A stretch of DNA of 64,000 nt, taken from contig JAJVIO010000008.1 in the NCBI GenBank assembly GCA_022071975.1, positions 124,001-188,000 of the forward strand. Reading direction: 5' to 3'. This DNA comes from Planctomycetota bacterium. GTDB taxonomy: Bacteria > Planctomycetota > UBA8742 > UBA2392. Under the pieces are notes generated by a model, which saw only the letters and a list, made by a program, of their open reading frames with translations, had not been told where the DNA came from and searched no databases. The stretch's first letter is position 1. Each line of letters starts with the position of its first letter. Shown here piece by piece: positions 36,737 through 46,722 of the stretch. A program made the translations under genes and the position numbers.

Positions 36737-38134
36737 CTAGAGCCGCTTCTCGATGCTGCGGGCGTGGGCCTCCAGCTGCTCGGCCCGCGCCAGCTTGATG
36801 GCCGCTTCCTTGTTTGCCGCCAGCAACTCTTTGCTGCCGCGGATGACGCTGACGTGCCGCACGAAGTCGTCCACACCCAAGGCGCTGGCCCAACGCGCGC
36901 TGCCGGCCGTGGGCAGCACGTGGTTGGGGCCGGCGTTGTAGTCGCCGAAGGCCTCGGGCGCCCAGGGGCCGATGAAGACGGCGCCGGCGTTGCGGATCTG
37001 CTTGGCGTCGTTCTCGGCGTCTTCGGTCAGCACTTCGCAGTGCTCCGGCGCGATCGAATCCGCCAGCCGGATCGCGAAGCCCTTGCTCGGCACGGTGATG
37101 ATGCCGCCGTAGGAGGCGAACGAGCTCTCGATGATGCTCTTGCGCGGCAGGTCGGCCAGTTGCTTCGCGACCTCCGCCTTCACCTTCTCGGCGGCCTCGC
37201 TGCTGTCGGTAATGGCGACCGCCGAGGCGTGCTCGTCGTGCTCGGCCTGGGCCAGCATGTCCGCGGCCACCATGGCCGGGTCGGCCGAGGCGTCGAAGAT
37301 GATCACGATTTCAGACGGGCCGGCAAAGCTGTCGATGCCCACACGGCCGCTGAGCATCTGCTTGGCGATGGCCACGAAGATGTTGCCGGGGCCGACGATC
37401 TTGTCCACCTTGGCGATCTTCTCGGTGCCGATGGCGGCGGCGGCGATGGCCTGGGCGCCGCCCACGCGATAGACCTCGGTAATGCCGAGCTCAGTGATCA
37501 GCGCGCAGAGCTCGGGCGATTTCTCCAGCGTCTCCGGCGGCGTGAACACGGCGATTTCCTGCACGCCCGCCACCTGGGCGGGAATCGCGGTCATCATGAG
37601 TGTGCTGGGGTAGCTGGCGGTACCGCCCGGGATGTACAGGCCGACGCGCCGCAATGGCTGCACGCGGATGCCGACCGAGCCGCCGTTATCGTCGATCTGC
37701 CAGGATGCGGTTTTCTGCTTCTCATGGAACTTGCGCAGGCGCGGGATGATCTGCCCGGTGCACAGCTTGATCAACTCTTCGTTCGCGCCGTCGGCCCCTT
37801 TCATCAGGTCGAGCTTGTTGACCTGGATGCGGTTGGTCGGCAGTTCCTGGCCGTCGAACAGCCGCGCGCAGTGGCGCACGCCGTCGTCGCGCAGCTGCTG
37901 GACTTTCTCGATCACGCGCTCGACCGTGGCCGAGGCCGTGTGGGGCAGGCCTTCGTAGAAGCTCTCGGCAAAGGCGATGAACTCGCTGTCGCCGCTGTCC
38001 TTGGCGCGCTGCAGCAACTCGCCGGGTTTGGTTCCCAGCGAGACGTCGCCGGTTTCCGCCCGCGCGCTCAGCCGCTTCTGCAGGGCGGTGAACTCTTCGG
38101 TGCCGATTTCATAGATCTTCAGCGAGTCTGTCAT
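36737..38134 (-). CDS. hisD: histidinol dehydrogenase
   Basis: VGLYIPGGTASYPSTLMMTAIPAQVAGV; VDSFAGPSEI. Confidence 0.95.
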   Translation of the reverse strand: MTDSLKIYEIGTEEFTALQKRLSARAETGDVSLGTKPGELLQRAKDSGDSEFIAFAESFYEGLPHTASATVERVIEKVQQLRDDGVRHCARLFDGQELPTNRIQVNKLDLMKGADGANEELIKLCTGQIIPRLRKFHEKQKTASWQIDDNGGSVGIRVQPLRRVGLYIPGGTASYPSTLMMTAIPAQVAGVQEIAVFTPPETLEKSPELCALITELGITEVYRVGGAQAIAAAAIGTEKIAKVDKIVGPGNIFVAIAKQMLSGRVGIDSFAGPSEIVIIFDASADPAMVAADMLAQAEHDEHASAVAITDSSEAAEKVKAEVAKQLADLPRKSIIESSFASYGGIITVPSKGFAIRLADSIAPEHCEVLTEDAENDAKQIRNAGAVFIGPWAPEAFGDYNAGPNHVLPTAGSARWASALGVDDFVRHVSVIRGSKELLAANKEAAIKLARAEQLEAHARSIEKRL

Positions 38135-38136
38135 TT

Positions 38137-38772
38137 TCAGCCCCCTTCGACGGCCTGTTTCAGGTTATCCAGCAGTTCGCGCAACTCGGTCAACCTGGCG
38201 TACCACGCCGCGCGGTTCACGGCCAGGCGCGCGCTGCACTCCGCGATTTCCTCGTGAACGACCAGCCCGTTTTCTTTCAGCGTCGTGCCGGTTTCAACGA
38301 TGTCGACAATGTAGTGTGAAAGCCCCAGCACCGCACCGATTTCCACGCTGCCCGAAAGCTTGAACACCGTGCAGGGCGTGCCCTTCTTCCGGAAGTGGTT
38401 CTGCGCCACGCGCGGGAACTTGCTGGCCACGCGCACCGGCGACAGCAGGTTATCCAGACGCCGCTCGATCTCGGGGCGCCCGGCAACCACCATGCGGCAG
38501 CGGCTGATGCCGAGGTCCAGGGGCTCAAGCAGGTCGGCCCCCACCTCCATCAGCACGTCCTTGCCGCAGATGCCTACCTCGGCCACGCCCTGCTCAATGT
38601 ACAGCGGCGCGTCCACCGGTTTCACCAGCAGGTACTCGAGGCGGCCGCACTTGCTGGGCACCAGCAGCTTGCGCGTGTCCGACAGCGACTCGACGGGCGC
38701 GTAGCCCGCCCTGTCCAGCAGCGGCGCGGCCTGTTTGAGGGTACGGCCGGTTGGCACTGCCATGCGCAGCAT
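38137..38772 (-). CDS. hisG: ATP phosphoribosyltransferase (short form)
   Basis: 211 aa short HisG: VPTGRTLKQAAPLLDRAGY; GICGKDVLME; VDIVETGTTLKENGL. Confidence 0.94.
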   Translation of the reverse strand: MLRMAVPTGRTLKQAAPLLDRAGYAPVESLSDTRKLLVPSKCGRLEYLLVKPVDAPLYIEQGVAEVGICGKDVLMEVGADLLEPLDLGISRCRMVVAGRPEIERRLDNLLSPVRVASKFPRVAQNHFRKKGTPCTVFKLSGSVEIGAVLGLSHYIVDIVETGTTLKENGLVVHEEIAECSARLAVNRAAWYARLTELRELLDNLKQAVEGG

Positions 38773-39857
38773 CAGGCGCCCCCTTCCAGCTGCACGGGCT
38801 TGCCCGATGCTCGCAGCTCGTGGATGCGCTTCAACGCGGCCGAGCCTTCCTTGTCATTCACCCGCTGCGGAGTTGCCGGCGCGAAGCCGCCCTGTGACGC
38901 AGCCTCGGCCAGGCGTGCCAGGTTGAAACCGAAGCCGACGGCCGGCACGTCCATGTTGAAGCGGTCGAACAGGCGGTCGTAACGGCCGCCGCCGCCGAGT
39001 TCTTCGCCCACAGACTCGTGGTAAATCTGGAACATGAAGCCGCTGTAGTAATCCGAACGCCGCTCTTCGCCCAGGTCGATCAGCACCCGGTCCGATGCCC
39101 CGGCGTCGCGCAGCAGCGCGTACAGGCCTTCCAGCTCGGAGAGCGCGGCGTCCGCCGGCGGCGACAGCTTAAACGCGCGTGCCGCCTGGAACACCTCCGG
39201 CCCGCCGGTCAGCAGCGGGAGCGCTTCCAGCAATGCAGCCGTATCGGCATCCAGGCCGACGCGCTGGCAGAGCTGCTGGATGCGGCTCGGGTTCTTGTGG
39301 TCAAGCGCCTCATACAGGCGACGCTCACGGCGGCCGGCCTCGCCCAGCACCGCGTGGATGAAGCCGGCGTGGCCGACCACGGTGATCGCATCGCCGGCGC
39401 CGGCGGCATCGAGGCTCTCGCGCACCATCATCAGCGCGGCCGCGTCGTACACGGCGCCCTGGGCGTTCAGCCACTCCAGGCCGCGCTGGGTCTGCTCGAC
39501 GCGGTGGCCGTGGCCGCTGGGGGCGAAGCGGTAGACGCGCCCCTCGTAGCTGGCGCGGATCTGGCGGGGTTCGCGGCGCAGCTCGAGCGCCAGGGCCTTG
39601 GCGGCGATCAGCGTGAAGTCGGCGCGCAGGGTCAGGCGGCGGCCTTCGCGGTCCACCAGGTGATAGAGTTCCGTTTCCTCGCCGGCCTCGGCAAAGGTTT
39701 CCGCGCTGTCGAACGCGGGCAGGATGATCTCGGTGAAGCCCCAGCCCCGAAACACGGCCGCTATGCGCTCGCTGATGAACTGCCGGCGCGCGGCCTGAGG
39801 GCCGAACACGAGTTCGGTCCCGGGCGGGAAAGAAAGCTGCCTGGCATCACCGGGCAT
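38772..39857 (-). CDS. hisZ: ATP phosphoribosyltransferase regulatory subunit
   Basis: HisRS-like catalytic-core homolog next to short hisG. Confidence 0.88.
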   Translation of the reverse strand: MPGDARQLSFPPGTELVFGPQAARRQFISERIAAVFRGWGFTEIILPAFDSAETFAEAGEETELYHLVDREGRRLTLRADFTLIAAKALALELRREPRQIRASYEGRVYRFAPSGHGHRVEQTQRGLEWLNAQGAVYDAAALMMVRESLDAAGAGDAITVVGHAGFIHAVLGEAGRRERRLYEALDHKNPSRIQQLCQRVGLDADTAALLEALPLLTGGPEVFQAARAFKLSPPADAALSELEGLYALLRDAGASDRVLIDLGEERRSDYYSGFMFQIYHESVGEELGGGGRYDRLFDRFNMDVPAVGFGFNLARLAEAASQGGFAPATPQRVNDKEGSAALKRIHELRASGKPVQLEGGA

Positions 39858-39889
39858 GGCGTTTTCCGAAATGCGCTTGGGAAGCGGGT

Positions 39890-40339
39890 TTAACGCAGGG
39901 TCCAGAGAAACTCAACCAGTGCGCGCAAGTCATGGTCCGGAACACGCGGGTTGGGCGGCATATGGGTGCCGCGGTAGGCGTCGTCACCCACGTGGGCGCC
40001 AGGGTACTTCGCGGGGTCCTTGATATGCATTACCAGCCAGCGCCGGGCCTTCAGGGGGTCGTTATCCTGGCGCGCCAGCACGCGGTCAGAAATGCCGCCC
40101 AGGGGCGGGCCCATCAGGCCGCTGCGGTCGGCGGTGATGGAGTGGCAGCTTTCGCAGCCCAGGCCGCGGAACGCCTTTCGACCGGCCTCGACCAGCTGCA
40201 TGGCCTCCGTAGAGGAAGGAATGTCCGGAAACGCATTGGCGGCTGACTGTTCGGGGTCGGCGGTTACCCCCGGCACGTTGGTCGAGTCCATGCAGCCCGC
40301 GCAGAGCAAGGCGAGTAGAAGTATTGCCGCGCGTGCCAT
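39890..40339 (-). CDS. cytochrome c family lipoprotein
   Basis: Lipobox LLCAGC; CESCHS haem motif. Confidence 0.8.
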   Translation of the reverse strand: MARAAILLLALLCAGCMDSTNVPGVTADPEQSAANAFPDIPSSTEAMQLVEAGRKAFRGLGCESCHSITADRSGLMGPPLGGISDRVLARQDNDPLKARRWLVMHIKDPAKYPGAHVGDDAYRGTHMPPNPRVPDHDLRALVEFLWTLR

Positions 40340-41037
40340 CAGGCCGCTTCCTTTACTTCGATGTTCTCAATCTGGCCGTCGCGGTAGTGCACGATGCGGT
40401 CAGCGCGCTCGGCCACGCCGCGCTCGTGGGTTACGACGACCAGCGTCATGCCCAGCTCGCGTCGCAGGCTTTCGAACAGGTCGAGCAGGGCTGCCTCGCT
40501 TTCGCTGTCCACGTTGCCCGTGGGCTCGTCCGCCAGCAGAACGCGCGGGCGATTCACGATGGCGCGGGCGATGGCCGCGCGCTGGCGCTCGCCGCCGCTG
40601 ACCTTGGCCGGCACGTGGTCCAGCCGGTGGCCCAGGCCCACCTGCTCCAGCGCCTTGCGGGCAAGCGCCAGGGCGTCGCGCTTGCCCTGCAGGGGCAGGG
40701 CTACGTTATCGAGCAGCGTCAGGTGCGGCAGCAGGTAGTGAAGTTGAAACACGAAGCCGATTTCTTCTCGCCGGAAGCGGGCGAGGTCGCGAATCTTTGA
40801 AATGTCCTGGCCATGGATCAGGATGCGACCGGCATCCAGCTTGTCGAGCGTACCGATCAGGCTGAGCAACGTGCTTTTGCCGCTGCCCGATTTGCCCATG
40901 ATCGCCAGCATTTCGCCATGCCGCACTGTCAGGCTTACGCCCTTCACGGCCTCGATCCCGCCCGGGTAGGTCTTGAAAACGCCCTCGATCTGCAGGGCGG
41001 GGGTTGTTGCCGGCTCATTCATGCGGGCGGTATGCAA
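40339..41037 (-). CDS. ABC transporter ATP-binding protein (LolD/MacB-like)
   Basis: Walker A GKSGSGKST, signature VSGGERQRAAIARA, Walker B VLLADEPTGNVD. Confidence 0.93.
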   Translation of the reverse strand: MHTARMNEPATTPALQIEGVFKTYPGGIEAVKGVSLTVRHGEMLAIMGKSGSGKSTLLSLIGTLDKLDAGRILIHGQDISKIRDLARFRREEIGFVFQLHYLLPHLTLLDNVALPLQGKRDALALARKALEQVGLGHRLDHVPAKVSGGERQRAAIARAIVNRPRVLLADEPTGNVDSESEAALLDLFESLRRELGMTLVVVTHERGVAERADRIVHYRDGQIENIEVKEAA

Positions 41038-41155
41038 CCACCCGCGGGCGGGTTTGGCAACCTGCGGCCGCCGCCCGGTTGCGCCGGCGCGCGATTCTCT
41101 CAGGATATAGGTGAGCTGCGCCCGCGAAGCTAAGATGCGCGTTTAGTTTAAGGGC

Positions 41156-41185
41156 TTGACACAAGTTGCCGGCCGCCGCGACAAT
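41156..41185 (+). promoter_or_regulatory. putative sigma70-type promoter
   Basis: TTGACA (41156-41161), 18-nt spacer, GACAAT (41180-41185), upstream of the 41250 gene. Confidence 0.4.
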
Positions 41186-41249
41186 TCGGCACCCCAGCGG
41201 ATTGCAGCCGTGTAAGACGGGCAACGCCTGAACAGGTGTGAAACGACCT

Positions 41250-42515
41250 ATGGCCACACAACAAGAAGTAGTACTGCGCCCGGGCGACTCCATCTCGGTC
41301 CGGCTCGAGGTTCCGGGGCAACCCCTGAGGCTGGACCTGAGCCTGACGCCCGAAGGCATGACGATGTCTCAGCCCATGCCGATGGGCGCGCCCACCATTT
41401 TCGGCGGCGTGCGTCCCCCGGCCGTTGAGGAAATGCAGGACGATTCCGAGGCGCTGGACCTCACAGCCGAGTTCGCGGCCGAGGATTCTGAGGTCGAGGA
41501 TGCGCCGCCCGCGCACAAGATCGAAAGCCTTGCCGCCGTGGAACCGTTTGGCGACGCGCCGCAGGCCGTGGACATACCCTTCGAGGACGTGGCCGACGAC
41601 ACCAGCGGTATGGAATACGGGCAGGCCGCCACCCAGGAAGTCACGGAAAGCGACGACCTGGACCTGGACCTGAACGACCTTGGCGGCGAGGAAGTCGTAA
41701 CGGTCGGCGTGGACATCCCCGCCGACGAAGAGGCCGTGGACATTCCGGCGGACGACCTGGATCTGCCGGAAGATGCGCTTTCAGTGGACATCCCCGCAGA
41801 TGATTCCGTGGATGTTCCTGTAGATGACGAGCCTGGTTTCAGCGCGGACGCGATGACCATGTTGCCTCCTACACGCCAATCCCGGCAGGAGGCGATGTCC
41901 CTTTCATTGGAAGACGAAGCTCCAGCGATGGAGCTGGACAACCTGTCGCTGGACGGGGAGGAGATGGAATTGGACGCCGACGGAAACCCGAAGAAGAAGT
42001 TCAAACCCGGCCCGGAAGACACGCTGCCGGTATGGACCGGCAAGGCCAGCACCTACGTTGACCCGGAGCTGCAGAAGAAGAAGGAAACTTCCAAGCTCAA
42101 CAAGGCCGGCAAGCCGGCCCCTGCGGCCAAGCCAGCCGCGGCACCCGTGGGCAAGCCGGCACCTGCCGCCAAGGCCATGCCGGCGGCCAAGTCGGTCACC
42201 AAGCAGATCAAGAAGCCTGTCACCGGCGGCGTAGGCCCGGCCGCTGCTTCGGGCAAGAAGCCCGCGGCGCCGGCGGCGGCTGCCGGCGGCGGCAACTTCA
42301 CGGTTTTCCTGTCGCCGCCCAAGGGCGCCGACAAGAAACAGGCCGCCGCTGAGATCATCGCCGAGATCCAGGGCATTGACCTGAACTCAGCGCTGGCACT
42401 GGCGGGCAAGATGATTGTGCCGGTGGTGAAGGGCGTGTCAGAGGACGAGGCCGGGGTTATCCGCGACCGTTTCAAGGACGCCGGGCTGTCGTGCCGCATC
42501 ACCCAGAAGCGCTAA
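41250..42515 (+). CDS. hypothetical protein with acidic VDIPAD repeats and a C-terminal L7/L12-like domain
   Basis: Repeats VDIPADEEAVDIPADDLDLPEDALSVDIPADD; C-term FTVFLSPPKGADKKQAAAEIIAEIQGIDLNSALALAGKMIVPVVKGVSEDEAGVIRDRFKDAG. Confidence 0.75.
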   Translation: MATQQEVVLRPGDSISVRLEVPGQPLRLDLSLTPEGMTMSQPMPMGAPTIFGGVRPPAVEEMQDDSEALDLTAEFAAEDSEVEDAPPAHKIESLAAVEPFGDAPQAVDIPFEDVADDTSGMEYGQAATQEVTESDDLDLDLNDLGGEEVVTVGVDIPADEEAVDIPADDLDLPEDALSVDIPADDSVDVPVDDEPGFSADAMTMLPPTRQSRQEAMSLSLEDEAPAMELDNLSLDGEEMELDADGNPKKKFKPGPEDTLPVWTGKASTYVDPELQKKKETSKLNKAGKPAPAAKPAAAPVGKPAPAAKAMPAAKSVTKQIKKPVTGGVGPAAASGKKPAAPAAAAGGGNFTVFLSPPKGADKKQAAAEIIAEIQGIDLNSALALAGKMIVPVVKGVSEDEAGVIRDRFKDAGLSCRITQKR

Positions 42516-42539
42516 TTCATACGGGAACCAGGAACAGCA

Positions 42540-42809
42540 ATGAAGATCATCAAGAATGCTGACGGCTCGGCCACACTGCAGTCTGCCAACGGCAGCTTCA
42601 CTTTTTCCGAGGACGAGTTCGACGACCTGGTGCACGCGATTCCCATCAGCACCACGCACCTCTACCGCCTGCTGATCGACACACTGATCAACGGGGACGA
42701 CCGCAAGCAGAAGATGCGCGGCATCATTGAGGCCACGGGCAACGCCGACGCTCAGCTTTCCGCCCTGCAGGACGAAGCACTGAAGCACGTGCCGGGGGAT
42801 GACGACTAA
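42540..42809 (+). CDS. small hypothetical protein
   Basis: 89 aa, between co-directional ORFs. Confidence 0.7.
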   Translation: MKIIKNADGSATLQSANGSFTFSEDEFDDLVHAIPISTTHLYRLLIDTLINGDDRKQKMRGIIEATGNADAQLSALQDEALKHVPGDDD

Positions 42810-42812
42810 CCC

Positions 42813-43637
42813 ATGTCCGCATCCCTGCGCTGGAACCGGTTGGTGATTGCTGCCGAGAGTGAAGAAGAATTCATCTCGGCAGTGTTCGACTATTTCCCAC
42901 AGCTGCTCCAGCTGCCCTACGAGCAGGTGGAAATGGACATCACCGGCACGGCCGAGATCTCCGAGGACGCCTTCCGCAGCATCGCACTCAAGCTGATCGG
43001 CGGTGAGGCCGCGGAAAAGAAAGTGCTGATCCGCATCCCGCCGTCCGTGGACCGGTACTTCCGCCACGCCAACCTTTACCGCATGGTCGAGGTCGATGTC
43101 GTCCACCCGCTGCCCGCCAACGGCAAGGTGGACGCGGCCAAGGTCAAGGCCAACATCCAGGGCGGCAAGTACGCGGCCGCCAAAGCGCCGGCCAAGCCGC
43201 CGCGCCCCGACCTGACCGATCAGGCACCCGTCGAGCTCGCGCCCGAGCCCGTTGCGCCTGCGCCGCAGGCCTCCGCCGGCAAGCAGCAGCGCGCTTCACG
43301 CCCCGTGGACAAGGCAACAAAGGCCGACGTCGGCTTCCTGGTTGACGTGGAGAGCGGCACCCGCCACGAGATCCGCTCATCGGTCATGATCGGGCGTGAA
43401 CCGCCTTCCGACCTCGTGTACCAGATCCCGACGATCAGCAAGCGCCATTTCCAGATCCGCAAGGAAGCCGACGCTTTCATGATCGAGGACATGCGTTCCA
43501 CCAACGGCACGTACCTGAACGGCCTTCCGGTTCATGAACCCGTGCCCCTGCGCGACGGCGACGAAATCGTCGTGGCCATCACGCTCAAGCATCCCAAAGG
43601 CGCGCGGATCTTCCAGTTCACAACCAAGCCCGAATAG
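42813..43637 (+). CDS. FHA domain-containing protein
   Basis: VMIGREPPSDLVYQIPTISKRHFQIRKEADAFMIEDMRSTNGTYLNG. Confidence 0.92.
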   Translation: MSASLRWNRLVIAAESEEEFISAVFDYFPQLLQLPYEQVEMDITGTAEISEDAFRSIALKLIGGEAAEKKVLIRIPPSVDRYFRHANLYRMVEVDVVHPLPANGKVDAAKVKANIQGGKYAAAKAPAKPPRPDLTDQAPVELAPEPVAPAPQASAGKQQRASRPVDKATKADVGFLVDVESGTRHEIRSSVMIGREPPSDLVYQIPTISKRHFQIRKEADAFMIEDMRSTNGTYLNGLPVHEPVPLRDGDEIVVAITLKHPKGARIFQFTTKPE

Positions 43638-43682
43638 GCTCCAATAGCTGTTGTTGAACCGGGAACGGAAATTCCCGTTCCT

Positions 43683-45605
43683 ATGGGTAGAGGTGCGGCA
43701 TTGGCGAAGCTTTCACTCAAACTGGCTGAACCGGGGCGAATGCCCTCCAGTTCGGCAATGTTCGTCAAGCTGATGAGCTTGCTGGTGATGTCGGCCGCGC
43801 TGATCGGCGTGATCTACATGCTGCTCAACTACTCGTGGCAGGACCAGCGCCAGAGCTGGGACTGGGAGCCGGAGAAGATCCGCACCAACTTCGACCCTCT
43901 GCTCACCACCGAACAGATCCGCGAGCTGTTCGAGAAGAAGCGGCAGGAGTGGTTCACCAAGAATCCCATCAACCAGATACCCGTCGAAACCGGCGAGCAG
44001 GAGGATCCGCGCAAGGTGAACCAGCCGGCCGGCAACCGCGTCGCCACGCCCTTCGGCAATGACGACTCGCCCGCACCGCCGCCCCCGGACCCATACTCGC
44101 CCGGTTTAGACCAGCGTGAAGAGGTCCGGCGCGACGCCGACCACGAACTGAAACTCGCCGAAAAGCTGACCCTGCCGCCCGTTTTCGAGCTGCTGGATGA
44201 AACCCAGAACCTGCTCGACTTCATACCTTTCGAAGACGGCTCGCGCGAAAAGACCATGAACGAGTTCGCGGCCTATCGCGGCCGCCAGGCCCCCACCAAT
44301 GAGTTGCTGGCGCTGCAGATCCTGCGCAAGCTGCCCGCCCCCGGCGGCTCCGGGCACGCGGAGTACGCGGCCAAGGTTGACGCGCAGGGCTGGTACTTCG
44401 GCAAGTCGCAGCAGGCGCTTGAAGTGTATCGCGGCCGTGGCTTTGCGGCCGAGGGCCGCCTGTTCGACCTCTACGAGATCAGGCCGGAGAAGCCGATCGT
44501 GCTGCAGGACGGCGCGAAGATCGAGGTCTACTACGAAGGCGTGGTCGCGCTGCTGGGCCCGGGCCTCGGGCGAAACGAACACCAGATCGAACAGCGCACC
44601 GTGCTGTTCCAGAGCCTGAGTCTCCCCGAGGCGCTGAAGCCGTTCCTGAACACGGCCGGCGCCGTGTCGCACGACGACAAACTGGTCACCGAGCACGTGA
44701 TGGTCAAGTTGAGCGGCGCTTTCCTGCGCCGCTGGATCTACAGCCGCGAGGTCAAGCCCTACAGCACAAAGGCCAAGCAGGTGCTGACGCAGGACCACCT
44801 CCCCCTGCTGCTGACCGCCGACCTGGCTGTAAGCGAAGTCTCGAAGTACGAGCTGACGGACGAGCTGTTGCAGCAGGTCCGTGACGCCATGCGCGAGGAC
44901 CCCGTGTTCCTGGAAACCGAGGCCGCTTACTACGCCATGCTGGCGCGCGCCAACGCCCCCGACGACCAGGTCGAGGTGGTGCCCGAGATCGGCTACTTCG
45001 ACCTCGCGGGCGCCGAGACCGGGCCGCGCTACCGCGGGCAGGGTATTCACGTGGACGGCATGATCGGGGACGACTACGCGCCGGTGATTTTGCCCCCAAA
45101 CATCAGCGGCCTGCGCCGCGTGTTCCGTGCCCTGGTGCTGCACGACACCGCCAACCTGGAATCACCCAAGCGCTACCTGGTGGACATGATCGAGCCCCCC
45201 ACGGGGCTGGAGCCGCGCGCGCTGATCGCCATGGACGCGCGCTACTACCGCAACGTGTTTGAAACAACCAGCAGCAGTTCGACGATTCGCCCCCTGCTGA
45301 TCGTCAAGCGAGTGCGCGGTCTGCGCGATGAAACCGGGGGCAGCGACTGGATTTACGGCCTGCTGGGCATGATCGGCATCCTGGTGCTGATGTCGGTACT
45401 GACCTGGTTCATCCTGAGTGAACGTCGCGAGCGCGCGCGATTTGAGGCCAGCACCCTGGAGCTTTCCCGCAACCGCCTCAAGAAGCAGGGCGGCCTGAAA
45501 CTCAAGCCCCTGCCCGGCGCCAAGGGCGGCGAGCCTGAGACCAAGCCCGAAGCATCCCCCGAGAAGCCTGCTGCGGGCGACACCCCCGCCGATGACAAGC
45601 AATAG
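43683..45605 (+). CDS. hypothetical membrane protein
   Basis: 640 aa with N- and C-terminal TM segments (LMSLLVMSAALIGVIYMLL; LLGMIGILVLMSVLTWFIL). Confidence 0.75.
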   Translation: MGRGAALAKLSLKLAEPGRMPSSSAMFVKLMSLLVMSAALIGVIYMLLNYSWQDQRQSWDWEPEKIRTNFDPLLTTEQIRELFEKKRQEWFTKNPINQIPVETGEQEDPRKVNQPAGNRVATPFGNDDSPAPPPPDPYSPGLDQREEVRRDADHELKLAEKLTLPPVFELLDETQNLLDFIPFEDGSREKTMNEFAAYRGRQAPTNELLALQILRKLPAPGGSGHAEYAAKVDAQGWYFGKSQQALEVYRGRGFAAEGRLFDLYEIRPEKPIVLQDGAKIEVYYEGVVALLGPGLGRNEHQIEQRTVLFQSLSLPEALKPFLNTAGAVSHDDKLVTEHVMVKLSGAFLRRWIYSREVKPYSTKAKQVLTQDHLPLLLTADLAVSEVSKYELTDELLQQVRDAMREDPVFLETEAAYYAMLARANAPDDQVEVVPEIGYFDLAGAETGPRYRGQGIHVDGMIGDDYAPVILPPNISGLRRVFRALVLHDTANLESPKRYLVDMIEPPTGLEPRALIAMDARYYRNVFETTSSSSTIRPLLIVKRVRGLRDETGGSDWIYGLLGMIGILVLMSVLTWFILSERRERARFEASTLELSRNRLKKQGGLKLKPLPGAKGGEPETKPEASPEKPAAGDTPADDKQ

Positions 45606-45636
45606 TCGTTTTCTTTCGGCGTGCTAGTCTCACGAC

Positions 45637-46722
45637 ATGGAAGTGACCCGCGTACCGGTAAGCCTGGGTGAGCGCAGCTACGACGTCGTGATCGGCGCGA
45701 GGCTGCTCACGGAACTGCGCGCCTTCGCCGAGGCCGCCAGGCCTACTTCGATCTTCCTGGTCACCGACAGCAACGTGGGCCCCCACCACGCCGAAGCCGT
45801 GCAGAATGCCGTGGTCGCCAACCACGTGCTAACGGTACCGGCCGGTGAAAACAGCAAGAGTCTCGCACAACTTGAGGCGCTCTATGACCAGGTGTTTGCC
45901 ACCCGCCAGCTGGATCGCCACTCGCTGATCATCGCCCTTGGCGGCGGTGTGGTCGGTGACCTGGCGGGCTATCTGGCCGCCACGCTGCTGCGCGGTCTGC
46001 GCTACGTGCAGGTTCCCACCAGCCTGCTGGCCATGGTGGATTCCAGCGTCGGCGGCAAAACCGCCATCAACCACGCCAGCGGCAAAAATCTGATCGGCGC
46101 CTTCCACCAGCCGACAGCCGTGTTCTGCGACCTGCACTTTCTGCAGACCTTGCCGGAGCGCGAGTACGTCAGCGCCCTGGCCGAAGTGGTCAAAACAGCG
46201 GCGATCAGCGGCCGGGACCTGCTTTCCATGCTGGAGCACGGCGCGGCGGGCTTGCTCGCCCGTGAACCGGAAACAGTTCAACGCGTGGTGGCGGCATGCA
46301 TCCGCTTCAAGGCAGACGTCGTGATGGACGACGAGCGCGAGACCAGCGGCCGTCGCGCCACGCTCAACTTGGGCCACACTCTCGCGCATGTGCTGGAGAC
46401 CTTGTTTCCCCAGCGCTACCTGCACGGCGAGGCCGTAGCCATCGGCTTGCATGCGGCGCTGCGCCTGTCGGTTGAGCGCGCCAAGCTGAAACCGGCTTTG
46501 GCTGAACGTGTCGCCGCGCTGCTGAAAGCACTCGGCCTGCCCGCCGAGCCGCCGGCTGACCTATCGCCAGAGGCGATGCTGCAGGTGATGCAGGGCGACA
46601 AGAAGCGCGAGGGCCATGCCGTGCACTTCGTGGTGATCTCGGAAATCGGCGAGGCCGGCACCCTGCCCTGCAGGCTGGATGACGCGCTGGCCGCCACGCT
46701 GCTGGGGCGCGGCCATGCATGA
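45637..46722 (+). CDS. aroB: 3-dehydroquinate synthase
   Basis: ALGGGVVGDLAGYLAATLLRGLRYVQVPTSLLAMVDSSVGGKTAINH. Confidence 0.96.
   Translation: MEVTRVPVSLGERSYDVVIGARLLTELRAFAEAARPTSIFLVTDSNVGPHHAEAVQNAVVANHVLTVPAGENSKSLAQLEALYDQVFATRQLDRHSLIIALGGGVVGDLAGYLAATLLRGLRYVQVPTSLLAMVDSSVGGKTAINHASGKNLIGAFHQPTAVFCDLHFLQTLPEREYVSALAEVVKTAAISGRDLLSMLEHGAAGLLAREPETVQRVVAACIRFKADVVMDDERETSGRRATLNLGHTLAHVLETLFPQRYLHGEAVAIGLHAALRLSVERAKLKPALAERVAALLKALGLPAEPPADLSPEAMLQVMQGDKKREGHAVHFVVISEIGEAGTLPCRLDDALAATLLGRGHA

Noticed and set aside
43650-43682. GGAACGG-AAATTC-CCGTTCC hairpin as a terminator
   Set aside because: No T run and it lies between co-directional genes; could be another REP-like element but evidence is thin.
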